From NCBI GenBank assembly GCA_018266335.1, contig JAFEAR010000157.1, positions 1 through 36,794 of the forward strand: DNA of 36,794 nt. The letters run 5' to 3'. The position numbers and the translations under genes are program-made. Source of the DNA: Bdellovibrionales bacterium (GTDB taxonomy: Bacteria; Bdellovibrionota; UBA2428). This document shows positions 1-6,949 of the stretch, piece after piece; position 1 is the first letter of the stretch, and each line of letters starts with the position of its first letter. The notes beneath the pieces were generated by a model. The model was not told the DNA's origin. It made no database searches and was given only the letters and a program-made list of their open reading frames with translations.

Positions 1-643
1 GAAAAGTTTAGTGAGTGTTGACGAAGCTTGTGAGGAGCTCGTGCATTTGCAAGGCCACTGGGTTCGGCAGGGCCCCTTGGCGGGGCAGGGGGCGGCTACA
101 GCCCCCTGGTTTTTGGTAGGGCACAGTTTGGGAGCGCTTACGTCGCTCGCCTGGATTTTGCGCGGCAAGCGGAGTGGTTTGGAGCCTGAATTTGCTCGTC
201 GCGCTTTTATTTCGGCACCGCCCCTAAGATTGCGCATGGCCGTTCCGGCCTGGAAGGCTAGCATGGCGCGGTGGCTGGGCTCCACCTTGCCCGATATCAC
301 CATTGCCAATGGAATTAGCCCCGATGATCTCTCCTATGATGCCGCGAATGTGGCGGCCTACCGTGCCGACCCACTCGTGCATGGGCACGCTTCGCCCCGT
401 AACTATTTGTCCATGCTGGCGAAGGCGGCCGAAGTTTTGGATCGGCCCCAGGATGTAGAAATTCCCGTTTGTTTGGCCGTGGGTGCGGACGATCCTGTCT
501 GCGATCCGGCGACGACGCGTGCTTACTACGGCGCGCTCGGTACCCATAAAAAATTTTTTGAATTTCCGCATGCGAAACACGAAATTCTTAATGAAACATC
601 AAGGAGACGCTGCTTCGAAGAACTTGCGGCGTGGTTTTTATGA
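1..643 (+). CDS. alpha/beta hydrolase (lysophospholipase-like), 5' end cut by window
   Basis: The frame is open to the left edge of the window, so the true start is outside it; the GTG at 11 is probably internal. The visible part carries the nucleophile elbow GHSLG (Ser about residue 39 counted from the GTG), a late GADDPVCD segment that suits the acid residue, and a C-terminal FPHAKHEIL that suits the catalytic His. This is the layout of monoacylglycerol lipase/lysophospholipase-type alpha/beta hydrolases, which cleave acyl esters. The substrate cannot be told from sequence. The missing N-terminus should hold the oxyanion-hole strand. The stop overlaps the pyrE start by four bases (ATGA), which suggests shared transcription and translational coupling. 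Confidence 0.8.
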   Translation, partial: KSLVSVDEACEELVHLQGHWVRQGPLAGQGAATAPWFLVGHSLGALTSLAWILRGKRSGLEPEFARRAFISAPPLRLRMAVPAWKASMARWLGSTLPDITIANGISPDDLSYDAANVAAYRADPLVHGHASPRNYLSMLAKAAEVLDRPQDVEIPVCLAVGADDPVCDPATTRAYYGALGTHKKFFEFPHAKHEILNETSRRRCFEELAAWFL

Positions 644-1200
644 AGAAAGAATTGCTTGAGTTAGTGCGTCAGCGGGCGTGGCTTCGGAATATCGAAGTTA
701 AGCTCGCCAGTGGCAAGGCTTCTAATTTTTACTTCGATTGCAAGCGCGTCACGCTTCACGGTCCCTCTCTGGAGCTTGTGTCATTGGCTTTTTGGAATGA
801 GCTCACGGCGCAGTCTCCGGCGCCCAGTCATGTGGCGGGTGTCAGCGTGGGCGGCGATCCGCTTGTGGCTGGTATTCTTCTCGAGGCCTGGCGGCAGAAG
901 CGCACTGAGCTGGGTGGGCTGCTGGTGCGCAAGGAGAAGAAGTCGCACGGTCTGAGTCAAGGGCGCGCCGTGGATGGGGTGGTTGCCTCGGAAACGACTT
1001 CAGTTTGGCTGGTTGAAGATGTGATTAGCACTGGGGGGTCGTCGTTGACGGCGGCCGAGCACTTGCGGGCCGAAGGTTATCCGCTGCAGGGTATTTTGTG
1101 CATGATTGACCGTGAAATGGGCGGCGTGGAAAGCCTCCGTCAAAAACTCGACATTCCGGTGCTCTCGCTCCTGCGTTTGAGCGAGATCGTCAGCGGATAG
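640..1200 (+). CDS. pyrE: orotate phosphoribosyltransferase
   Basis: PyrE joins orotate to PRPP to make orotidine 5'-monophosphate in pyrimidine synthesis, in the cytoplasm. The 186-aa product has the family's marks: SNFYFDCKRVTLHG near the N-terminus, SVGGDPLVAG, the catalytic-loop-like RKEKKSHG, and the PRPP-binding motif VWLVEDVISTGGSS near residue 125. Its length is slightly below the usual range of about 200-215 aa, but no core motif is missing. I chose the ATG at 640 because it overlaps the stop of the upstream hydrolase (ATGA); a GTG at 631 in the same frame is an alternative start that adds three residues. Confidence 0.93.
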   Translation: MKKELLELVRQRAWLRNIEVKLASGKASNFYFDCKRVTLHGPSLELVSLAFWNELTAQSPAPSHVAGVSVGGDPLVAGILLEAWRQKRTELGGLLVRKEKKSHGLSQGRAVDGVVASETTSVWLVEDVISTGGSSLTAAEHLRAEGYPLQGILCMIDREMGGVESLRQKLDIPVLSLLRLSEIVSG

Positions 1201-1239
1201 GGTCTTATAACTGGGACGGGAGCCTGGTAAACTTTGGGC

Positions 1240-1785
1240 ATGTTCCGGAGAATTTTAGCCTGCGCGTTATTCATCGTTACGGCCTGCACGACTCTTAAGG
1301 CTTTTGATTCCCCCTCGCGGAGTTACCGGAATTACATCGACGCTCACCTTAAGGAAGATCGAGTTTTCGATCGGGGCCGCGAAATGTTGATCGCTAAGGC
1401 GCTGCCGGTGACTCAAAGTTGGCGGCACGAGCAAACAGCGCTTTCTCCCGTGCCGAGCGTGCCCGAGCGCGAAGGAATCCGTTACGTGGTGCTCGCGCTA
1501 AACGTGGCGGGTCGTGAGCCTTCTACGCTCTACAACTGGACGCTTCTGCTGGGCGGCCGTAAGTCGCGGGTGGCGGCGGAAATCACGGACACGGCGATCA
1601 TCGAAAATCAATTTTACTTTGGACATCCTTTTCATCGCATTTACGTGGTGGAGTTTCCTATGCCCGACGCGCCCGAAAGGGCCATCGTTGAAAATTTGGA
1701 AGTGCTCAGTCCGTACGGGAAGGCTGTTATCCCGTGTGATTTCTCAGAAGCATCGCCTGCGGTGGACCTAGGAGGTCAGTCATGA
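1240..1785 (+). CDS. small lipoprotein of unknown function
   Basis: A 181-aa product. It starts with a short basic end (MFRR), then a hydrophobic stretch ending in the lipobox-like VTAC (Cys16), so it is probably exported and lipid-anchored. The mature part has no domain I recognise. It alternates polar and hydrophobic residues as in beta-rich folds (for example RYVVLALNVAG and HRIYVVEF). The ATG at 1240 is preferred over a TTG at 1234, since the signal peptide fits directly. There is no clear Shine-Dalgarno at good spacing; instead TAAACT (1228-1233) sits six bases before the ATG, which fits a leaderless mRNA. The stop overlaps the next gene's start (ATGA). Confidence 0.7.
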   Translation: MFRRILACALFIVTACTTLKAFDSPSRSYRNYIDAHLKEDRVFDRGREMLIAKALPVTQSWRHEQTALSPVPSVPEREGIRYVVLALNVAGREPSTLYNWTLLLGGRKSRVAAEITDTAIIENQFYFGHPFHRIYVVEFPMPDAPERAIVENLEVLSPYGKAVIPCDFSEASPAVDLGGQS

Positions 1786-3437
1786 GTTCAGATTTTGCAC
1801 CGAAGCCATCGGGGTTGCCCTCGGCCTTCAAGCCGAGTGCCGTAGAGTGGAAACCTTTGCATCTGCCGGCTCCGCAGGGATCGGCGTTCTACGCCGCACA
1901 AATGCTAACGGCTTCTTTGTCTACGAGCGCGCAGGCGCGTCCCCCGCGGCCGCCGCGAGCCCTGGCTCGCAAATTCGAGGTTGAGCTTGCGCCAGCGCAA
2001 ACGCGCGTTTTGGTGTGCGAGAGCGACGATTCCACCCGCACGTTGATAGTTGAAGCGCTCGAATCGTGGGGCTTTCCCGTAGTGAATTGTGCCAACGCCG
2101 ATGAAGCCCTCGAGGCTCTCGAGCGTGGGGAAGTTCCGCACCTGCTCGTCACCTGCTGTGCGCCCGGTCGCCTACGGGGAGTTGAGCTAGCACGTCGCTT
2201 TGCGGACACCGTCAGCGGCCTGGAAACGATTATCCTTTCGAGCTCCACGGAATTGCCCTGGGCCCTGGAAGCCAAGGGCACCAAAATTCACGAAGTCATT
2301 CTCAAACCCGTGCTGCGTTTAGAGGATGTGCGCGCCGCCGTGGCGAATGCGTGCCTCCGCGTGCATGGTCGTTTGTACACAGACTACTTAGTGAGTGAGC
2401 TCAATGCGCACCAACGCCACTCGGCCATCGAGGCGCGCATGTCCGCGGAGCTTTCAGATGCGATTGATTTAGCTTCGGTCATCGAAATCGGTTGCCGGGG
2501 TTTGTCCGAGCTCTTCGACGACGCCCTCGTGGTGTTCTTTCGCGTGCATCCGGGCAAGCGCCTTATAGAAGCGGCCGTGCGCCGTCCGCAATCGCTCTTC
2601 GCGGGTGGGCAGCCGCGCCTAATGTTGCCGCCCGAAGTGAACTCCGATCTTAATTCTGTGCGCAGTTATTTGGCCGACCTCGAATTGCGCGAAGGCTTTG
2701 CGGCGATGATGGCTCAGGCCGGCGAAATGAGTCCCGAACTTTTGAAAAATTTTGCGGGCGCATCGTGGCACACGGCCCTGCTCGAAACGCGGGGAATTCC
2801 TCGCGGCATCATGGCGATTATGGCGCGCCATTGGAAGGGCGAGGCCGATGCCCAGCGCTTCCGCCGGCACGTGCTGAATCTGGCGAAGAGCTACGAGATT
2901 TCTATTCTTCACAACAAAGTATCCGAATCCACCATTCAGGATGCACGCACGGGTCTGGCGAACGACAAATACCTTGCGCGGCGAGTGCGCGAAGAAATTC
3001 TCAAGGCCTCGCGCCTGCGCCACTCTACGAGCTTGCTCGTTATTGAAAACGTTGCGAACGCTAAATCGCCGCGCGCTATGGCGCAGGAGCTTAGCAAAGC
3101 CTTCCGCGCGACCGACTTGGTGGCGTACCGGGGCGACGGACAATTTGCCGCCGTGCTGCCGCACACCTCCTTTGTGGACGCGCTCAAAAAGGCCGAGAGC
3201 TTTAAGCAGCACATTGAGTCCGTAACGGGGGGCCGCGTGGCCATTGGTGTGGCCGAATATCCGGGGCATGCAGCAAGCGCCGAGGAGCTCATCTTCGCCG
3301 CCGAAGAAGCCGCCAAGGACGCCGTTGGTGTGGAGTCGAGCGTGGTGCTCATTGCCGAAACTCGTCCGGGATATATTCCGCCCTTCTTGCCCGAAACTCC
3401 CCGGAGCGCTCACCTTACGCAGAAGTCGCCGCGATGA
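1782..3437 (+). CDS. pseudo-receiver / degenerate GGDEF signalling protein
   Basis: A 551-aa cytosolic protein. Residues 1-70 are low-complexity and Pro/Ala-rich. Residues about 75-195 look like a response-regulator receiver: acidic pair near D82/D83 and Lys175 in ILKPV. The phospho-acceptor site reads LLVTCCAPG, with Thr124 where Asp is expected. Residues about 220-370 may form a GAF-like middle domain (weak). Residues about 383-530 align with a GGDEF domain (QDARTGLAND near the start, then DLVAYRGDGQF), but the active-site GGDEF is replaced by GDGQF. Both catalytic or phosphorylation sites are therefore lost, and a role as a binding or scaffold protein is more likely than diguanylate cyclase activity (inference). 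An AGGAGG box lies six bases before the ATG. The gene overlaps both neighbours by four bases. Confidence 0.8.
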   Translation: MSSDFAPKPSGLPSAFKPSAVEWKPLHLPAPQGSAFYAAQMLTASLSTSAQARPPRPPRALARKFEVELAPAQTRVLVCESDDSTRTLIVEALESWGFPVVNCANADEALEALERGEVPHLLVTCCAPGRLRGVELARRFADTVSGLETIILSSSTELPWALEAKGTKIHEVILKPVLRLEDVRAAVANACLRVHGRLYTDYLVSELNAHQRHSAIEARMSAELSDAIDLASVIEIGCRGLSELFDDALVVFFRVHPGKRLIEAAVRRPQSLFAGGQPRLMLPPEVNSDLNSVRSYLADLELREGFAAMMAQAGEMSPELLKNFAGASWHTALLETRGIPRGIMAIMARHWKGEADAQRFRRHVLNLAKSYEISILHNKVSESTIQDARTGLANDKYLARRVREEILKASRLRHSTSLLVIENVANAKSPRAMAQELSKAFRATDLVAYRGDGQFAAVLPHTSFVDALKKAESFKQHIESVTGGRVAIGVAEYPGHAASAEELIFAAEEAAKDAVGVESSVVLIAETRPGYIPPFLPETPRSAHLTQKSPR

Positions 3438-4285
3438 TTGCTTATCCCGAAATTTCTCCGGTCCTCGTTAAACTAGGTCCCGTGACCATTCGTTGGTACG
3501 GCGTGATGTACGTGCTGGCTTACTTGCTCGGGTATTCACTGCTTCGCCGCCGCGCCCGCCGCGGGCTCTTCCGCGTGAACTACGCGGACTGCGAGTCTTT
3601 GGTGACTTACCTCATGATTGGCATGATCGTGGGCGCGCGCATTGTGTACGCTACGGTCTACAACTGGGCGGAGTTTGCAAACGATCCGCTCGAAATCTTG
3701 GCCATTTGGAAGGGCGGTTTGTCTTTTCATGGCGCCATGGTGGGCATGATCATCGCGTGCTGGATTTTCGCGCGTCGGCGCGGCATTCCCATGTACATGG
3801 TCACCGATTCGGTGGGCATGGCCGCCGCGCCCGGGCTCTTCTTTGGCCGCATGGGGAACTTTATTAACGGCGAGCTCTACGGCCGTAAGACCGACGTGCC
3901 CTGGGGCATGATTTTTCCGTCCGATCCGGACAAGGCCGTTCGTCATCCCTCGCAGCTCTACCAGGGCTTTACCGAGGGACTTTTGCTTTTCTTTATTCTG
4001 ATGACCGTGGAGAACTGGGCCGTGCGCACCAAGCGCTTTCGGCATGGGCTGTTGAGCGCCGTGTTTCTGCTGGCCTACGGTATTATTCGCTTTACGATGG
4101 AATTCACCCGCGAGCCCGACGCGCAGCTGGGCTTTGTGCTGGGGCCCCTGTCGATGGGCCAAATCCTCTGCCTGCTCATGATTTTGTGGTCCATCCAGTG
4201 CTTCTGGAGCTGGCACCGCGACCCCGTGGTGGTGCCCCAGACCCCCTCCGAGGCCTTTTTAAGGGGCCCACAAGACCACGCCTGA
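3434..4285 (+). CDS. lgt: prolipoprotein diacylglyceryl transferase
   Basis: Lgt moves a diacylglyceryl group from phosphatidylglycerol to the lipobox cysteine of prolipoproteins in the inner membrane, the first step of lipoprotein maturation. The 283-aa polytopic protein has the family signatures: IRWYGVMYVLAY in the first membrane helix, GGLSFHGAMVG, the Lgt signature GRMGNFINGELYGR, RHPSQLYQGFTEG, and FTREPD near the C-terminus. Length is normal. The ATG overlaps the stop of the upstream GGDEF-like gene. The enzyme has many potential clients in this window, with lipobox proteins starting at 1240, 5014, 8083, 16857 and 22179. Confidence 0.96.
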   Translation: MIAYPEISPVLVKLGPVTIRWYGVMYVLAYLLGYSLLRRRARRGLFRVNYADCESLVTYLMIGMIVGARIVYATVYNWAEFANDPLEILAIWKGGLSFHGAMVGMIIACWIFARRRGIPMYMVTDSVGMAAAPGLFFGRMGNFINGELYGRKTDVPWGMIFPSDPDKAVRHPSQLYQGFTEGLLLFFILMTVENWAVRTKRFRHGLLSAVFLLAYGIIRFTMEFTREPDAQLGFVLGPLSMGQILCLLMILWSIQCFWSWHRDPVVVPQTPSEAFLRGPQDHA

Positions 4286-4289
4286 TGGG

Positions 4290-4318
4290 TTGACGTCTGG
4301 CTCCGGGCCAAGTAGTTC
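4290..4318 (+). promoter_or_regulatory. possible promoter of tRNA-Phe
   Basis: TTGACG (4290-4295) is a good -35 box. Seventeen bases later TAGTTC (4313-4318) is a poor -10. The pair lies just upstream of the tRNA, after the lgt stop. The -10 match is weak, so this is a tentative call. Confidence 0.25.
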
Positions 4319-4336
4319 CTTGGTTTCCGACCTGGG

Positions 4337-4412
<76 letters not shown>

Positions 4413-4435
4413 CTTTTCAAAGGTCCATTCTGGAC

Positions 4436-5014
4436 TTACATTCTTGACGGATTTTTCCAGTAGTTCACGTCGCAGTAGCCTTCAAAATACGAAACGCATC
4501 CATTCCTGGTTTTCATTCGATCGAAAGTCCAGGTACGTATTTGGATTTGATTTCCGTTAGCAACTTTATTTTCTATATGGGGGGAAAGACCGGAAACGCA
4601 GACGTGCCGTTCGCCCTTCAATATTTGCTTAAACTTTTCCACAAACTGGTTGCACTCACTGGAGGGGAGCCCTCTTCTGCCTCCGAAGATCTCATGTCGT
4701 ATGGGGGACACCGCCACTTGGATTTTTAGGTCGGCCATTGCCCCTTCGTGCTCGTCCACACCAAGATCTTTACAGGAAAGAGAAAACGCAGAAGACTCAA
4801 GGCATTGCCAATAGGGGTAGGCGAGTGAATCTTCCGAATAGGGCCTGGGCCGCGCACCTTGCTCGCTGATCCAAAGATCATTTTCGTCAAGAATCCCGTA
4901 GTCTGACGTCAGGCGCGCGTAGGGGTATTTTGATTTAAGCGAGTCCTGAGTAGAAACGCAAGATGCCAGCAAGGCAACCCCAAAAAGGGAAGGCAATAGA
5001 AGGGTCATGCTCAC
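4436..5014 (-). CDS. lipoprotein of unknown function, last gene of the tRNA-Phe insert
   Basis: A product of up to 192 aa starting with a signal peptide and lipobox LLASC (Cys19 if the GTG at 5014 is used; an ATG at 5008 two codons later is equally good). It should be anchored in the envelope. The mature part has six further Cys residues, spread as in a disulphide-bonded periplasmic fold, and no domain I recognise. Its start overlaps the stop of the transglycosylase gene (GTGA), so the two are probably translated together. A lipoprotein coupled to a cell-wall lytic enzyme could be a protecting (immunity) protein or a partner of the enzyme; this is inference from position only. Confidence 0.75.
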   Translation of the reverse strand: MSMTLLLPSLFGVALLASCVSTQDSLKSKYPYARLTSDYGILDENDLWISEQGARPRPYSEDSLAYPYWQCLESSAFSLSCKDLGVDEHEGAMADLKIQVAVSPIRHEIFGGRRGLPSSECNQFVEKFKQILKGERHVCVSGLSPHIENKVANGNQIQIRTWTFDRMKTRNGCVSYFEGYCDVNYWKNPSRM

Positions 5015-5745
5015 TTCTTCTCCTTCAGAGTTTTGTAATAGTTCCTCAAATCAATAAGCGGTTGTGGCTGATAATTGGGATCCTTTCTCATTTCCCGGAG
5101 ATAGGATTTGTACTCCAAAATCGTTTCTTCCCAGCTAGCATCCCGGCCCAACTTTCCGCTAGCGAGTCTTTGTTTCTGAAATAGCCAACGCACTCCAGCA
5201 GCTACGTTGAGATTGGGATCGGTGATGTCTTTTTGATCGATGTGAACGAGGTGATCTTTCAGCTCACCTTTCGAGTTGCCTAATATTACTCGTGTATCGT
5301 CTTTGACCTGCATAAGCCCTCTAGCTTTGGATGGGCCGACTTTTGGGTTGGGATTGAAGCCGGATTCGGTCGCAATGAGGGCTTTAACTAAATTCGGATC
5401 GAGTTTTTCTTTAGGTCGAAACACGTCATTCCAAAACTGTGTCCATCCGCGTATGCAGGCGTCGTAGGTATTTCCATTTTTAAATCCAAGATCATTAGGT
5501 GTGGGGGCGCCTTCGAGATTCGAAAAATATTTCTTTGCGATTTCATGAAGTTCTTCGGAATAAATTTGGTCTTTCTTGGAAGGATTTCGGCAACAGCTTC
5601 CGGCGACATCATGTTCTCGGACGGTAGATCCGTCTTTTCGGGAGTAGGTCTGTTGTTTGTGAGCGGAGCGCCAATGATGTCCCGGCGGGCAAAGACGCCA
5701 GGGAGAGATATTTGCTGCTGGCTTCGCATTCTTGGTAGAAGTCAC
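5011..5745 (-). CDS. lytic transglycosylase (SLT domain) with Cys/His-rich N-terminal module
   Basis: A 244-aa protein. Residues about 110-225 match the lysozyme-like SLT fold: catalytic Glu127 in IATESGFNP, GLMQV (143-147) and DPNLNVAAGVRWL (176-188). SLT enzymes cut the MurNAc-GlcNAc bond of peptidoglycan and leave 1,6-anhydroMurNAc. Residues 1-60 hold CPPGHHW, further His residues and a CC pair (Cys19, His23, His24, His29, His45, Cys51, Cys52), perhaps a metal-binding or targeting module. There is no signal peptide, unusual for a housekeeping transglycosylase, so export by a dedicated route is possible. The start is GTG at 5745, overlapping the upstream stop; the end overlaps the lipoprotein gene. 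It is the central gene of the insert. Confidence 0.88.
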   Translation of the reverse strand: MTSTKNAKPAANISPWRLCPPGHHWRSAHKQQTYSRKDGSTVREHDVAGSCCRNPSKKDQIYSEELHEIAKKYFSNLEGAPTPNDLGFKNGNTYDACIRGWTQFWNDVFRPKEKLDPNLVKALIATESGFNPNPKVGPSKARGLMQVKDDTRVILGNSKGELKDHLVHIDQKDITDPNLNVAAGVRWLFQKQRLASGKLGRDASWEETILEYKSYLREMRKDPNYQPQPLIDLRNYYKTLKEKK

Positions 5746-6017
5746 TTTTGATTTCCCTTATCTAACAACTTAAGTAAGTCAGTTAAGTTTTGCTCCAAAT
5801 CATCAACGCTTGGTATTTCTCCGTCCATGGGCCGCACCGCGCCGGTGGATCGCCTAAGTACATCCTTACTAAGCCTTTGCCAGAAGGCAGAGAAAGATTC
5901 TGGCGGAACTGTGGAGCGATGTTTGAAACAAGCTCCAATTGCTCTTCTCAAGAGGGGTAGGTCGTTGCAATTTGGCTCGCCATCTCGCCCATCCAAGGTG
6001 GTAGCGCGGGCTGGCAT
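5742..6017 (-). CDS. small protein of unknown function, first gene of the insert operon
   Basis: A 91-aa, mostly helical-looking polar protein with no signal peptide, no membrane segment and no motif I recognise. The C-terminal 30 residues (DDLEQNLTDLLKLLDKGNQK) could form an amphipathic helix. The ATG at 6017 follows a promoter-like sequence by six bases, with no Shine-Dalgarno. The stop overlaps the transglycosylase start by four bases. A small cytosolic protein directly before an effector-like enzyme could be an adaptor or chaperone; that is speculation from gene order. Confidence 0.65.
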   Translation of the reverse strand: MPARATTLDGRDGEPNCNDLPLLRRAIGACFKHRSTVPPESFSAFWQRLSKDVLRRSTGAVRPMDGEIPSVDDLEQNLTDLLKLLDKGNQK

Positions 6018-6023
6018 TAGTTC

Positions 6024-6051
6024 AGTATAGTATGAGACTAAAGACTCACAA
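6024..6051 (-). promoter_or_regulatory. sigma70-like promoter of the insert operon
   Basis: On the minus strand TTGTGA (6051-6046) is followed after 16 bases by TATACT (6029-6024). The -10 matches consensus at five of six positions, the -35 at four. The ATG begins six bases after the -10, so the mRNA would start at or next to the ATG and be leaderless. Confidence 0.55.
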
Positions 6052-6150
6052 GTTTTGTTTTGTGAATCCTTTTTACGAACTCTGAAGCAGCTCGGAATAA
6101 AAATTCATAAATTTAAAGTCTTGTGTCCGTAGCGGCTAGGCTATGTTTTA

Positions 6151-6190
6151 CGTGTCGGCGGTTCGATTCCGCCTCTGACCACCGCTTTTC
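6151..6190 (+). repeat. direct repeat, distal att-like site (tRNA-Phe 3' fragment)
   Basis: The same forty bases as 4379-4418 with one mismatch. Only the 3' third of the tRNA is present, with no acceptor 5' strand, D arm or anticodon arm, so it is a fragment and not a second tRNA. It marks the far end of the insert. Confidence 0.9.
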
Positions 6191-6475
6191 CCGCGCACAT
6201 CGATGAGATAGCAGAAACGTTTTCATTGCGCCTGGACTCCCTTGTGGACGTGAAGAGGGAGCTTAATGAGGTTTCGTATTGGAGGACGTTTTTAGCGGCT
6301 TTGATGGCGAACCGTATAAATTAGAATCCAGTCAGAAAATGCTGCTGATCGCCGTTAAGAAATAGCAAAGGCGCAAGTTGGATAACTCGTGCGACGTAAG
6401 TGCATAGGATGGAATCACGTAATAGAGTTTTCTCCAATTTGAGCCTAGTCTGAATTAAATGAGAGGGGAGACATA

Positions 6476-6814
6476 GTGGAAGTTTTAGTTAAATTTGCCG
6501 AACATTTTATTAACGAGCACCCCTGTCTGTCAGACTTATTCACGTTTGTAATGATGATTGTCGCGGTTGTTGTGACGCTCGGTGTGCCTTTTATCATTTG
6601 GCTTTTGCTCCATGAAAAAATTAATAAGGGTCGCTATGTCTTTGAAAAGAAGAACCTGGGTACTCAGCAGGGCGAGCAGTTGTTTTTTTTGGACACTATG
6701 AAAGGTGATTTATTCTTTGTTTCTGGAAAGGCATACTACGAACGCGTTCACATGCGTGACTGGAAAGAAGAAAGGGCAAAGGAGCTCGGGGTTAAACCAG
6801 AAGATGTTCACTGA
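6476..6814 (+). CDS. small single-pass membrane protein
   Basis: A 112-aa product with one strongly hydrophobic segment (about residues 22-46, including MMIVAVVVTLGVPFIIWLLL) followed by a charged C-terminal part. By the charge rule the Lys/Arg-rich C-terminus would be cytosolic. No family is recognised. The start is GTG at 6476, supported by GAGAGGGGAG about six bases upstream. It lies just outside the tRNA-Phe insert. A mini-ORF and a strong hairpin follow it. Confidence 0.65.
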   Translation: MEVLVKFAEHFINEHPCLSDLFTFVMMIVAVVVTLGVPFIIWLLLHEKINKGRYVFEKKNLGTQQGEQLFFLDTMKGDLFFVSGKAYYERVHMRDWKEERAKELGVKPEDVH

Positions 6815-6835
6815 ACTTACAGGAGACAAACAACT

Positions 6836-6865
6836 ATGACGTTGAACCCCGGATTGAGCTACTGA
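6836..6865 (+). other. nine-codon mini-ORF with strong ribosome binding site
   Basis: AGGAGA at 6821-6826 stands at proper distance before an ATG at 6836 that opens only nine codons (MTLNPGLSY, then TGA). It lies 21 bases after the membrane-protein gene. It may be a leader peptide or the start of a gene that has since been lost. No coding case beyond the good ribosome binding site. Confidence 0.3.
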
Positions 6866-6911
6866 CGATCATTTAATCAAATCTTTAAATCGAACTGACC
6901 GATTCGAAACG

Positions 6912-6941
6912 CGGGCGTCTCGGAGTAATCCGAGACGCCCG
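6912..6941. terminator. strong hairpin between convergent genes, probable bidirectional terminator
   Basis: Twelve perfect base pairs: CGGGCGTCTCGG (6912-6923), six-base loop, CCGAGACGCCCG (6930-6941). It sits nine bases past the stop of the minus-strand lipoprotein gene and about 100 bases past the plus-strand membrane-protein gene. There is no real T-run on either side, so factor-independent termination would be weaker than usual. Confidence 0.6.
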
Positions 6942-6949
6942 TTATCCGT

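Larger units (their letters stand above)
6018..6475. other. gene-poor stretch across the insert's right end
   Basis: 458 bases without a convincing gene. It holds the insert promoter (6024-6051), the second tRNA repeat (6151-6190) and chromosomal sequence beyond. From 6190 to 6324 one plus-strand frame stays open for about 44 sense codons ending at TAG, and its translation (HIDEIAETFSLRLDSLVDVK and onward) looks protein-like but has no start of its own. It could be the tail of a gene truncated at the attachment site. From 6325 to 6475 I see only the GGGGAG ribosome binding site of the next gene. Confidence 0.5.

Noticed and set aside
2619..3413. 264-codon open frame on the minus strand inside the receiver/GGDEF gene
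   Set aside because: It has no ribosome binding site or recognisable domain and lies wholly antisense to a gene with clear domains and operon overlaps.
6151..6190. Second tRNA-Phe gene
   Set aside because: Only the 3' third is present; the 5' acceptor strand, D arm and anticodon arm are missing, so it is an att-type fragment.
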